A stretch of 25,039 nucleotides of DNA from an uncultured Clostridia bacterium (GTDB taxonomy: Bacteria; Bacillota; Clostridia; UBA1381). The position numbers were made by a program, and so were the translations under genes. Below, in pieces: positions 13,203 through 21,054 of this stretch. Each line of letters opens with the position of its first letter. The stretch's first letter is position 1. The DNA is taken from the NCBI GenBank assembly GCA_910585485.1, contig CAJUEZ010000023.1:2000-27038 (forward strand), read 5' to 3'. A model generated the notes under the pieces. That model had not been told where the DNA came from. It saw only the letters and a list, made by a program, of their open reading frames with translations, and searched no databases.

Positions 13203-14537
13203 ATGACCTTTGAAGAGCTTCAAAAAATAGTATATGACGCGGGGATTGTCGGCGCGGGCGGCGCGGGCTTTCCGACTCATAGAAAATTTTCAGATAAGGT
13301 AAAGCAGATTATAGTAAACGCGGCTGAGTGTGAACCGCTTATGATGGTTGACCATCATATTTTGGAGCACCATTTGCAGGCGCTTGTTGACACGCTCAAT
13401 CTGCTTATTGACGTTATGGGGGCAGACGAGGCGATTATCGGAATTAAGGGCAAGAATATGCATCTTTTGGACGAAAAAATCGTTGCTTCACTTGCGGGAA
13501 CTAAAGTAAAAATCAAGGAAATTCCGGATATTTACCCCGCGGGTGATGAAGTTGTGCTTACATATGAAACTACGGGCAAGATAATTCCCGAGGGCGCGAT
13601 TCCGGTAATGGTCGGTGTAATGGTTATCAACGTGGAAACAGTTTATAATATCCACCGCGCCGTAACAAAAGGAACGCCTGTTACTGAGAAGTATATTACA
13701 ATTGGCGGTGACACCAAGGAGGATATTACGATTAAAGCTCCTGTAGGTATGAAGATAAAGGAACTTTTATCGGCGGCAGGATATGACGATTTAACAGACA
13801 AGGCTGTTATAAACGGCGGACCTATGATGGGTAAGCTGGTTGATATTGAAAATGATGTTGTCACGAAAACAACAAAGGGACTGCTCATTTTCCCTGTATC
13901 GCATTCAATTATTCAGCGCAAAAAGCGCCCTATGTCTATGACATTAAAGCGCGCTTCAGCGGCTTGCTGTAACTGTACCATGTGCTCTGATATGTGTCCG
14001 AGAAATCTTTTGGGTTATGATATTCAGGTACATAAAACAGTCCGCGCGGCATCACATAGTGAGGTTAATGACGCGGAGAGTTTTTTGCAGTCCGCGCTTT
14101 GCTGCGGCTGCGGTGTATGTACGGTTATAGGCTGTCAGCAAATGCTTGACCCACAGGCAATCTCAATGGAGGTAAAGGGTCAGCTTGGACGTCAGGGACT
14201 AAGACGTCAGAACAATAAAGCGCCTGAAAAGGTACGTGAGGAAAGAGCCTCAAGGCTTGTTTCATCATCTGTGCTGATTGACAGACTGGGAATAAGAAAA
14301 TATGTAAAACCGAGAGTTGAGCGTAAGTATACAGACTTTGCGCCAAAGACGGTTTATATTGAACTTAAACAGCACGTCGGCAAACCTGCTTCGGCAACGG
14401 TTAAAGCCGGTGATAAGGTTAAGGTTGGCGATGTGGTTGCTCAGACCGCGTATGAGGATTTGGGAACTACAATGCACGCAAGCATTAACGGCAAAGTCAA
14501 ATCTGTCACTGATAGATTTGTTATTATAGAGAAGTAG
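13203..14537 (+). CDS. pduS: PduS, RnfC-like flavin/iron-sulfur electron-transfer protein
   Basis: In pdu systems PduS is an NADH-dependent flavoprotein with two 4Fe-4S clusters that reduces cobalamin. Residues 15-230 show the RnfC/NuoF-like part (GAGGAGFPTHRK, NAAECEPL, INGGPMMG). Cluster 1 cysteines lie in CCNCTMCSDMCP (255-266) and cluster 2 in CCGCGVCTVIGC (300-311). The C-terminal 90 residues form a barrel-sandwich domain (VKAGDKVKVGDVVA). ATG at 13203 is used because AGGAGG lies 7 bases before it; the upstream ATG at 13170 has no ribosome binding site and falls inside a hairpin. It has 444 residues, a normal length. No B12 enzyme or adenosyltransferase is nearby, so its electron acceptor here is open. 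Confidence 0.93.
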   Translation: MTFEELQKIVYDAGIVGAGGAGFPTHRKFSDKVKQIIVNAAECEPLMMVDHHILEHHLQALVDTLNLLIDVMGADEAIIGIKGKNMHLLDEKIVASLAGTKVKIKEIPDIYPAGDEVVLTYETTGKIIPEGAIPVMVGVMVINVETVYNIHRAVTKGTPVTEKYITIGGDTKEDITIKAPVGMKIKELLSAAGYDDLTDKAVINGGPMMGKLVDIENDVVTKTTKGLLIFPVSHSIIQRKKRPMSMTLKRASAACCNCTMCSDMCPRNLLGYDIQVHKTVRAASHSEVNDAESFLQSALCCGCGVCTVIGCQQMLDPQAISMEVKGQLGRQGLRRQNNKAPEKVREERASRLVSSSVLIDRLGIRKYVKPRVERKYTDFAPKTVYIELKQHVGKPASATVKAGDKVKVGDVVAQTAYEDLGTTMHASINGKVKSVTDRFVIIEK

Positions 14538-14547
14538 GTGAAGGCAT

Positions 14548-15093
14548 ATGAAATCTATTGGATTAGTTGAAGTTAAAAACGTATCTAAAGGTGTTGTAGT
14601 AACAGATGAAATGCTTAAAAGCGCGGGTATAACGCTTATAAGTTCAGGCTCGGTATGCCCCGGTAAATTTGTTACGATAGTCGGAGGCGAACTTTCAGCT
14701 ATACACGCGGCGGTTGACCGTGCGGAACTTGTAGCGGAGGACGCGCTTATTGATAAATTTGTAATAGGTAATCTCGGAGATAACGTTTATGAAGCAGTCT
14801 GCGGAACGGCTGATGTTAAGGAAAGAAAAGCATTTGGTATTGTTGAAACCTTTACGGCGGCGAGCGCTATTGAGGCGGCTGACGCGGCTGTTAAGTCCGG
14901 CGATATTGAACTTATTGAAGTGCGCGTTGCGCGCGGTATGGCGGGCAAGTGCTTTGTTTCAATGACAGGTGATGTCGCTGATGTTAAGGCGGGTGTTGAA
15001 GCGGGCGCGAGAATTGCGTCAGAGCAGGGCGTCTTAATTAATACAGAGGTTATTGCAAATCCACATCCCGAATTGTGGGAAGCGGTGCTTTAA
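14548..15093 (+). CDS. pduT: BMC-T tandem-domain shell protein, PduT type with Fe-S pore cysteine
   Basis: Two BMC domains in one chain (about 3-75 and 92-180) make a pseudohexameric trimer. Cys37 in SVCPGKF corresponds to the PduT cysteine that, once per subunit in the trimer, holds a 4Fe-4S cluster at the central pore. The second domain has the shell pattern AFGIVETFTAASAIEAADAA and IANPHPELW. It follows pduS by 10 bp, and PduS-PduT pairing is known from pdu operons, where electrons are thought to pass through the shell. The last gene of the operon, just before a terminator. Confidence 0.92.
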   Translation: MKSIGLVEVKNVSKGVVVTDEMLKSAGITLISSGSVCPGKFVTIVGGELSAIHAAVDRAELVAEDALIDKFVIGNLGDNVYEAVCGTADVKERKAFGIVETFTAASAIEAADAAVKSGDIELIEVRVARGMAGKCFVSMTGDVADVKAGVEAGARIASEQGVLINTEVIANPHPELWEAVL

Positions 15094-15108
15094 TTTTAAG
15101 AATATTTT

Positions 15109-15134
15109 GAGGTTGTGAAAGCAGCCTCTTTTTA
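15109..15134 (+). terminator. Terminator of the BMC operon
   Basis: gaggttg (15109-15115) pairs with cagcctc (15122-15128), one G-T pair, followed by TTTTTA. Confidence 0.85.
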
Positions 15135-15211
15135 TTAAAATAATATAATAAGCTGCGTTATTAATAGAATAATTGTAATTTATATGCGCTAATATCAGTC
15201 AAGGAGAAAAG

Positions 15212-16177
15212 ATGCAGATAGGAAATTTAACAACTGAAAATAATGTGTTCCTTGCGCCTATGGCGGGAGTGACTGATTTATCGTTCCGGAGAATCTGCCG
15301 CAGATACGGAGCGGGAATGGTATACTCGGAAATGGTAAGCGCTAAGGGACTTTATTATAATGATAAAAAAACAGCTGAACTTATGCGGATTGATGAAGAC
15401 GAGCGTCCGTGCGCGATACAGATTTTCGGTTCAGACGCGGATATTATGTCCGAGGTTGTTCCAAAGGTTATGGAAGCAAAGCCGGATATAATAGATATTA
15501 ATATGGGTTGTCCTACTCCTAAAATAGTCAATAACGGCGATGGCAGCGCGTTGCTTCGCAATCCCGAAAAAGTAGGCGAGATTGTGCGTAAGGTTTCAGA
15601 CGTCTCGCCTGTGCCTGTGACGGTGAAGATACGTAAGGGATGGGATGAAGACAATATAAATGCTGTGGAGATTGCAAAAATAGTTGAGCAGAACGGCGCT
15701 TCGGCAATCACAATCCACGGAAGAACAAGATCGGAATTTTATAGCGGCACTGCTGATTGGGATGTAATAAAAGCGGTTAAAGAGACAGTGTCAATACCTG
15801 TTATAGGTAACGGAGATATAAAAACTGCTCAGGACGCAAAACGCATGTTTGAACATACCGCTTGTGACGCTGTTATGATAGGCAGAGGATGCGAGGGAAA
15901 TCCGTTTATTTTCAGACAGATAAACGAGTATTTAAATACAGGTTTCACAGCGTTTGATCCTACACCTAAGGACAGATTAATGCAGACTATGGAGCATATA
16001 GAAATGCTGGTGGAGGAGAAGGGTGAAAATCGCGGTATCAAAGAGGCGAGAAAGCATATAGCATGGTATATAAAAGGACTTCACGGCGCGTCACATTTAA
16101 AGAGCGAAATTTTTAAAATTAGTGATATTGCTACAATGCGCGCTTGTCTGACAGAATATATTAATCATCTGCAATAA
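15212..16177 (+). CDS. dusB: tRNA-dihydrouridine synthase, DusB type
   Basis: An FMN- and NADPH-dependent enzyme that reduces uridine to dihydrouridine in the tRNA D-loop. The 321-residue TIM-barrel protein shows the family hallmarks: APMAGVTD at 15-22, catalytic Cys100 in INMGCPTPK, KIRKGWD near 140, IHGRTR near 169 and GNGDI near 200, with the helical C-terminal domain. AAGGAG precedes the ATG. It is separated from the BMC operon by that operon's terminator, so it is probably expressed independently. I could not pin down its promoter; a TATAAT-like box lies near 15144. Confidence 0.95.
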   Translation: MQIGNLTTENNVFLAPMAGVTDLSFRRICRRYGAGMVYSEMVSAKGLYYNDKKTAELMRIDEDERPCAIQIFGSDADIMSEVVPKVMEAKPDIIDINMGCPTPKIVNNGDGSALLRNPEKVGEIVRKVSDVSPVPVTVKIRKGWDEDNINAVEIAKIVEQNGASAITIHGRTRSEFYSGTADWDVIKAVKETVSIPVIGNGDIKTAQDAKRMFEHTACDAVMIGRGCEGNPFIFRQINEYLNTGFTAFDPTPKDRLMQTMEHIEMLVEEKGENRGIKEARKHIAWYIKGLHGASHLKSEIFKISDIATMRACLTEYINHLQ

Positions 16178-16202
16178 AGATTTTTTTATTACAAAAAAAG
16201 CC

Positions 16203-16231
16203 TTGAAAATAAATATACGATTTGATATAAT
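16203..16231 (+). promoter_or_regulatory. Sigma-A-type promoter of guaB
   Basis: TTGAAA (16203-16208), 17-bp spacer, TATAAT (16226-16231). No guanine riboswitch or PurR-box-like dyad was recognised in the short leader. Confidence 0.85.
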
Positions 16232-16266
16232 TATTAAAATATAAACTGATGAGAGGAGTTATAAGA

Positions 16267-17733
16267 ATGGAAAATAAATTTTCTAAAGAAGGTCTTACCT
16301 TTGACGATGTTCTACTTGTACCGCAAGCGTCAGATTTCACGCCAAACGAAGTTGACCTGAAGACAAAACTGACAAAAGATATTACACTCAACATACCGCT
16401 GATGAGTTCAGCGATGGATACTGTCACAGAGTCGGCTATGGCAATAGCGATGGCACGAGAAGGCGGAATCGGAATTATACATAAAAATATGACAATAGAA
16501 CAGCAAGCGGCTGAAGTTGATAAGGTTAAAAGAAGTGAGAATGGTGTTATAACCAATCCATTCAGTCTGACAAAGGAACGTACTCTCCAGGACGCTGATG
16601 ATTTGATGGCGCGTTTCAGGATTTCAGGTGTGCCGATTGTCGATGGTGATAATAAGCTTATCGGAATTATTACAAACCGTGATTTGAAATTTGAGACAGA
16701 CTTTAATCAAAAAATCTCAGAAGTTATGACCTCGGAAAATCTTGTAACTGCTCCTGTGGGAACAACACTTGATGAGGCGCAAAAAATTCTATCAAAAGCG
16801 AAAGTTGAAAAACTTCCCATAGTTGATGATAACGGAAGACTTAAGGGTCTTATTACAATTAAAGATATAGAAAAAGCTGTTCAGTACCCTAACAGCGCGC
16901 GTGACAAGCAGGATCGTCTTCTTGTAGGCGCGGCAATCGGAGTTACTATGGACGCTTTAGACAGAGTAGCAGCTGTTGTTAAAGCGGGTGTGGATGTTAT
17001 CGCGCTTGACAGCGCGCATGGTCACAGTAAGAATATTATAAACAAAGTTAAGGAAATAAAAGCCGCTTTTCCGGAACTGCCAATCATAGCCGGAAATATA
17101 GCCACAGGCGAGGCTGCCGAGGCGCTTATCGAGGCGGGGGCAGATTGTCTTAAGGTTGGTATCGGACCCGGTTCAATATGTACCACGCGTGTTGTCGCAG
17201 GTATTGGAGTTCCTCAGGTTACTGCTGTATATGACGTAAGTTCGGTTGCTAAAAAATACGGTATTCCTGTTATAGCAGACGGCGGTATCAAGTATTCGGG
17301 AGATATTGTTAAAGCTATTGCCGCCGGCGGTGATGTTATTATGCTTGGAAGTCTGCTTGCGGGTTGTGATGAAAGTCCGGGCGAATTTGAAATATTCCAG
17401 GGCAGACGCTTTAAGGTATACCGCGGCATGGGTTCAATCGCCGCTATGGAGTGCGGAAGTAAGGACAGATATTTCCAGACAGGTTCAAAGAAACTTGTTC
17501 CGGAAGGAGTTGAAGGACGCGTTCCTTATAAAGGTCCTGTTTCTGACACTGTGTTCCAGCTTCTCGGCGGAATCCGCTCAGGTATGGGATATTGCGGAAC
17601 AAAGACTGTGCCTGAACTGAAGGAAAGAGGCAAGTTTGTGAGAATCACAGGCGCGGGACTTAAGGAAAGTCACCCTCATGATATTTATATCACAAAGGAA
17701 GCGCCTAATTATAGTTACAATACACAAGGATAG
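16267..17733 (+). CDS. guaB: IMP dehydrogenase
   Basis: Oxidises IMP to XMP with NAD+, the first committed step of GMP synthesis. ATG at 16267 gives the usual 488 residues with AGAGGAG 8 bases upstream; the ATG at 16249 lies upstream of the ribosome binding site. Seen in order: LTFDDVLLVP near 10, SSAMDTVTE near 47, a CBS domain pair at about 97-203, LDSAHGHS near 248, the catalytic loop GPGSICTTR with Cys305, GGIKYSGDI near 345, flap GMGS near 391, and the conserved C-terminal GYCGTKTVPEL. Single-gene unit with its own promoter and terminator. Confidence 0.97.
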   Translation: MENKFSKEGLTFDDVLLVPQASDFTPNEVDLKTKLTKDITLNIPLMSSAMDTVTESAMAIAMAREGGIGIIHKNMTIEQQAAEVDKVKRSENGVITNPFSLTKERTLQDADDLMARFRISGVPIVDGDNKLIGIITNRDLKFETDFNQKISEVMTSENLVTAPVGTTLDEAQKILSKAKVEKLPIVDDNGRLKGLITIKDIEKAVQYPNSARDKQDRLLVGAAIGVTMDALDRVAAVVKAGVDVIALDSAHGHSKNIINKVKEIKAAFPELPIIAGNIATGEAAEALIEAGADCLKVGIGPGSICTTRVVAGIGVPQVTAVYDVSSVAKKYGIPVIADGGIKYSGDIVKAIAAGGDVIMLGSLLAGCDESPGEFEIFQGRRFKVYRGMGSIAAMECGSKDRYFQTGSKKLVPEGVEGRVPYKGPVSDTVFQLLGGIRSGMGYCGTKTVPELKERGKFVRITGAGLKESHPHDIYITKEAPNYSYNTQG

Positions 17734-17746
17734 TAAGAATCAAATG

Positions 17747-17778
17747 GACTGCCGCGTTGTAATGCGGCAGTCTTTATT
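17747..17778 (+). terminator. Terminator of guaB
   Basis: gactgccgc (17747-17755) pairs perfectly with gcggcagtc (17764-17772), followed by TTTATTATTT. Confidence 0.93.
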
Positions 17779-17794
17779 ATTTAATTATAAAAAA

Positions 17795-17831
17795 AACGGC
17801 GCGCCCATTTTTTTTTCGTGGGCACGCCGTT
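17795..17831 (-). terminator. Strong GC-rich hairpin, terminator-like on the - strand
   Basis: A 13-bp arm at 17795-17807 (aacggcgcgccca) pairs with 17819-17831 with one mismatch. On the - strand the stem is followed by TTTTTT. It may back up termination of the phosphodiesterase transcript. Confidence 0.7.
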
Positions 17832-17904
17832 CTGCGTTTAAGAATCCATAAAGGATGATAAAATTATAATATTTTTTGAATAGGATTGCAATAGGCGCGC
17901 GATG

Positions 17905-17950
17905 TTTTCTATGACTTTCGGGAAATATTTTCCGTGCGTGTCATAGAAAA
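17905..17950. other. 11-bp perfect inverted repeat in the convergent intergenic region
   Basis: ttttctatgac (17905-17915) pairs with gtcatagaaaa (17940-17950), and the inner part can also pair (ggaaa/ttttcc). GCGC sits on both flanks. No U-run follows on either strand. Confidence 0.65.
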
Positions 17951-17977
17951 GGCGCTGTTACCGTAAGATTATAATAA

Positions 17978-18021
17978 AATGTCACACTGAGAATCAGGAA
18001 GGTTATCAGCGTGACATTTTT
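17978..18021. terminator. Terminator next to the phosphodiesterase gene
   Basis: aatgtcac (17978-17985) pairs with gtgacatt (18011-18018), with further inner pairing ctga/tcag. T-runs lie on both outer sides (TTTTT on +, TTTTATT on -), so it can act in both directions. It lies 15 bp from the end of the - strand gene. Confidence 0.85.
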
Positions 18022-18035
18022 GTGCAAATTATTTA

Positions 18036-18506
18036 TTAAATATCCATAATTTTTATATTGACTTTTCCGTTTTCGATTTCTGCCTTCGCATATGTTTTGG
18101 AAAACAGAACGCTGCCGGGATTTAACAGAATGAAATCGCCGTCATAGGAGGTATAAGGAACATGCGTGTGTCCGAATACGGCAAGAGCGGGATTACTCTG
18201 CGTTGCTGCGGCTTTGAGTGTTGTATACGAAGATTCGTATTTGACACGCTGCTCATGCCCGTGAGTGATGTATATTCTCGCGCCGCCTATAGCGACAGTT
18301 AAAGAAGATGGGGCATTAGAAAGTATGTCATTATTTCCGCGCACATAATAAACGGGAATATTGGGATAAATAGATTCTATGTCTTCCGCGTCACGGACAT
18401 AGTCGCCGGCATGTATTATTGCGTCAACATGCGTCTGCTCTTCTATGATATGTAAACATTTGTTTATATCGCCGTGAGTGTCGGAAAAGATAAGGATTTT
18501 TTTCAT
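18036..18506 (-). CDS. Metallophosphoesterase, YfcE/MJ0936 family
   Basis: A small cytoplasmic two-metal phosphodiesterase of 156 residues; family members act on phosphodiester model substrates, and the physiological substrate is unknown. All motifs are present in order: SDTHGD at 8-13, HAGDYV, RGNND, ITHGHE and FGHTHVP. ATG at 18506 has AAAGGAG 7 bases upstream; the longer start at 18551 adds a hydrophobic tail with no ribosome binding site. It resembles the YsnB-type genes of Bacillus. It is transcribed divergently from spoIIE. Confidence 0.9.
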   Translation of the reverse strand: MKKILIFSDTHGDINKCLHIIEEQTHVDAIIHAGDYVRDAEDIESIYPNIPVYYVRGNNDILSNAPSSLTVAIGGARIYITHGHEQRVKYESSYTTLKAAATQSNPALAVFGHTHVPYTSYDGDFILLNPGSVLFSKTYAKAEIENGKVNIKIMDI

Positions 18507-18539
18507 GCGCTTGCTCCTTTCATATAGTATGATAATATA

Positions 18540-18569
18540 AGTATAACACACCTATGCGTATAATGTCAA
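18540..18569 (-). promoter_or_regulatory. Promoter of the phosphodiesterase gene
   Basis: TTGACA (18569-18564), 18-bp spacer, TATACT (18545-18540) on the - strand. The Spo0A-like box at 18577 lies just upstream of this -35, so Spo0A could touch both divergent promoters. Confidence 0.75.
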
Positions 18570-18576
18570 AATATTG

Positions 18577-18602
18577 TGTCGAAATATTTTTTTGAATCGA
18601 CA
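18577..18602 (+). promoter_or_regulatory. Spo0A boxes upstream of spoIIE
   Basis: TGTCGAA (18577-18583) is an exact 0A-box core. A second, inverted near match, ATCGACA (18596-18602; TGTCGAT on the - strand), follows. They lie just above the -35-like element of spoIIE. Confidence 0.65.
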
Positions 18603-18609
18603 ACAGAAA

Positions 18610-18642
18610 ATGACAAATTACTTTGAGTTAAGGTGCTATAAT
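18610..18642 (+). promoter_or_regulatory. spoIIE promoter with 21-bp spacer
   Basis: ATGACA (18610-18615), 21-bp spacer, TATAAT (18637-18642). Spo0A-activated spoIIE and spoIIG promoters in Bacillus are known for abnormally long 21-22 bp spacers, so this fits Spo0A-dependent sigma-A transcription at the start of sporulation. Confidence 0.7.
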
Positions 18643-18674
18643 ATTCCTGTTACATATACTTGGAGGAAGAAAAA

Positions 18675-20975
18675 ATGATTCAGCCTAAGCTTAAGGAACA
18701 AAGAAACATTGAAACGCTGCGCACGCCTGTGATTAAGGATATAGGAATGGGAATTCTGCTGATGCTCGCTTCGAGAGCATCGGTTTTGGGAATGTTTCCG
18801 TTTGGTGTGGCATTTTTTGCGTCGTGCTTTGATAAGAGTATTGCGTACATAGGAATAACAGTTATCTCTGTGGCAATGATGACAGCTTCGGGAGGTATGC
18901 TCCTGACAAAATATTTTGCAGCCGCTCTGATTTTTTGGATTTATACTCGTTTTCGCCAAAATGACAAGCTTATTATAGATGCCGCGTGCTGTGGTGGCTC
19001 TATGTTTTTGGGCGGAGTAGTTTTTTTGCTTTATAATTTTGTCGGCGCATATGACGTGTTCTTACTATTAGTGGAATCCGCTGTTTCGGGCATTATGTTT
19101 ATAATATTCAAAAAATCTCAGCGTCTTATACGCGACAGAAAAAAACGCGCGCAGACCGCGCAGGATGAACTTATAAGCATAGCTGTCAGTATTGGAGTTA
19201 TGATAACAGGTCTGTCGGGAATAGTATTCCCTTATAATATAAGCCTTGCAAATATAGTGTCAGTATACGCTGTTATGAGCATAGCGCTTCACGGAGGCAT
19301 AGCGGCGGCGGGGAGCGGCGGATTATGTATAGGCTTTATGGCTTCAATGTCATCTCCGTCAGCTATTGTGATGATGGGAATATTCGGAATAAGCGCATTG
19401 TTTGGCAATTTGCTGAAATCATTCGGAAGAACAGGTATCGCCATAGGTTTTCTCGGCGGAAGCGCCGTCGCTCTGCTGTATGCGGGAAGCAGCTTTGCTC
19501 TTCCTGTTACGATTGTTGAAATTGTAATAGGGGCGGTGTTGTTTATCCTCACACCTCAAAAACTTCAGACGCGTATAAGCGCGTTCTTCTCAAGGTCTTT
19601 GAAAATTGAGGCAATAAGTTCAGATGTCAGGGTAAAGGAATATTTGTCGATGCAGCTTTTTAAGGCGGCTCAGTCTTTCAAGAGTTTGGAGGAATGCTTT
19701 GAGAACGCGTCCGAAAAACGTCTTAAAGCATATAACAAAGATGTAGCGTCTTTGTTTGACGAGGTCGCGGACAGGGTTTGCGAGGGATGTCCAAACGCGT
19801 CTAAGTGTTGGCAGAGTAATTTTACAAGTACATACAGAAGCATTATGCTTTTACTAAACACTATAGAGACCAACGGAATTTTAAGCATTGAATCAGTGCC
19901 TGCGAGTTTCCGTGAAAAATGTCTGAGAACCGAATTGTTTGTGGTTGAGTTTAATCATGTGTATGAACTTTATAAGAAAAATCTTGTCCGAAAAGGAGAG
20001 GCTGTAACAGGACGCGACCTTGTGGCAAGGCAGTATAAAGAAATATCAAAACTGATGGACAGTATGGCAGAGGATATTACAAGTGGATTTACTTTTCGGG
20101 AGGACTTGGAGGAAAATATAGTCGCGGAACTTGATAAGGAAGGAATTATCGCGTTTGAAGTGAGCGTTATAGAAGGTGTTCACGGTAAGATAGACGCGTA
20201 TCTCGGATTAAACAAAGACGCTGATACCGAAAAAATAGAATATGTGTTGGAGGAAGTACTGAAAACTCCTATGGGATATGAGAGCGACTGCGCCAACGGA
20301 CTTACGCATTTTGTGTCAAAAGCCAAATACAGCGTCGATGTGGCTATACGTCAAATAAGCCGTGATTATTCGGACGTGTCGGGCGACAGTATAGACACCT
20401 TTACAACGGAGGATTATAAACAGTATATAATTATTTCAGACGGTATGGGAAGCGGTAAGCGCGCTATGATGGAGAGTCATATAACTCTTAAGCTGATGAA
20501 GGAATTTTTACAGTCGGGCTTTGGTGTTAGAACAGCGATTGACATGATTAATTCGGCTATGTGCTTAAAGCTTGATTATGAGTGTTTTTCAACTGTGGAC
20601 ATGCTTTGTATAGACCTGATGACGGGAATATGCGAATTTTTCAAAATAGGCGGTGCTGAGAGTATTGTGTGCCACGGGGCGAATGTCGAGACTGTCTTTT
20701 CGGTTTCTCTGCCTGTGGGTATGGTTTCAGATATAAAAATACAGGCGCAGATTAAAAAGCTGTCAGACGGAGACACGGTGCTAATGATGACAGATGGAAT
20801 AAGCGAAGCAGGTTTTGGAACGGTAAGAACGGAATGGCTGAAAAAAGAGATAAAAATGCCGTTTGATACCATGGAGGAGATGGCAAGTTCAGTGATAGAA
20901 ACAGCCGTGAAAAAGAGCCGTGACGCGGTTGTGGACGATATGACAGTCGCGGCGGTAAGGTTGATTGAAAATTAA
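18675..20975 (+). CDS. spoIIE: Stage II sporulation protein E (SpoIIE), membrane serine phosphatase
   Basis: Dephosphorylates SpoIIAA to release sigma-F in the forespore and takes part in polar septation. Residues about 20-310 hold a run of around ten membrane segments. A central cytoplasmic region follows, with the SpoIIE-type cysteine motif CEGCPNASKCW near 370. Residues about 580-766 are the PP2C-type phosphatase domain: metal residues Asp589 in ISDGMGSG, Asp707 in MMTDGISE, and the VDDMTVAAV end near 754. The whole is 766 residues, slightly shorter than the Bacillus protein (about 827). ATG at 18675 has GGAGG 8 bases before it; the TTG at 18660 precedes that site. It shows the organism belongs to a spore-forming lineage. 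Confidence 0.96.
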   Translation: MIQPKLKEQRNIETLRTPVIKDIGMGILLMLASRASVLGMFPFGVAFFASCFDKSIAYIGITVISVAMMTASGGMLLTKYFAAALIFWIYTRFRQNDKLIIDAACCGGSMFLGGVVFLLYNFVGAYDVFLLLVESAVSGIMFIIFKKSQRLIRDRKKRAQTAQDELISIAVSIGVMITGLSGIVFPYNISLANIVSVYAVMSIALHGGIAAAGSGGLCIGFMASMSSPSAIVMMGIFGISALFGNLLKSFGRTGIAIGFLGGSAVALLYAGSSFALPVTIVEIVIGAVLFILTPQKLQTRISAFFSRSLKIEAISSDVRVKEYLSMQLFKAAQSFKSLEECFENASEKRLKAYNKDVASLFDEVADRVCEGCPNASKCWQSNFTSTYRSIMLLLNTIETNGILSIESVPASFREKCLRTELFVVEFNHVYELYKKNLVRKGEAVTGRDLVARQYKEISKLMDSMAEDITSGFTFREDLEENIVAELDKEGIIAFEVSVIEGVHGKIDAYLGLNKDADTEKIEYVLEEVLKTPMGYESDCANGLTHFVSKAKYSVDVAIRQISRDYSDVSGDSIDTFTTEDYKQYIIISDGMGSGKRAMMESHITLKLMKEFLQSGFGVRTAIDMINSAMCLKLDYECFSTVDMLCIDLMTGICEFFKIGGAESIVCHGANVETVFSVSLPVGMVSDIKIQAQIKKLSDGDTVLMMTDGISEAGFGTVRTEWLKKEIKMPFDTMEEMASSVIETAVKKSRDAVVDDMTVAAVRLIEN

Positions 20976-21051
20976 AAAATCCCCCTTTGATTGAAGTGAA
21001 CCCCAAAAGTCAGACACTTTTGCGGGCGCATATCATGATAAGGGGGATTTT
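20976..21051. terminator. Bidirectional terminator between spoIIE and the DHHW gene
   Basis: A 12-bp perfect stem, aaaatccccctt (20976-20987) with aagggggatttt (21040-21051), brackets a loop that contains its own caaaagt/acttttg hairpin (about 21004-21021). The A/T ends give T-runs in both directions. Confidence 0.85.
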
Positions 21052-21054
21052 CTG

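Noticed and set aside
13203..14537. RnfC subunit of an Rnf complex
   Set aside because: No rnfDGEAB genes are adjacent; length, Fe-S layout and pairing with a PduT-like shell gene favour PduS.
6201..15093. Recent horizontal transfer of the BMC operon
   Set aside because: No integrase, transposase, tRNA or flanking direct repeats were seen, and base use looks like that of neighbouring genes by eye; a formal composition test was not possible.
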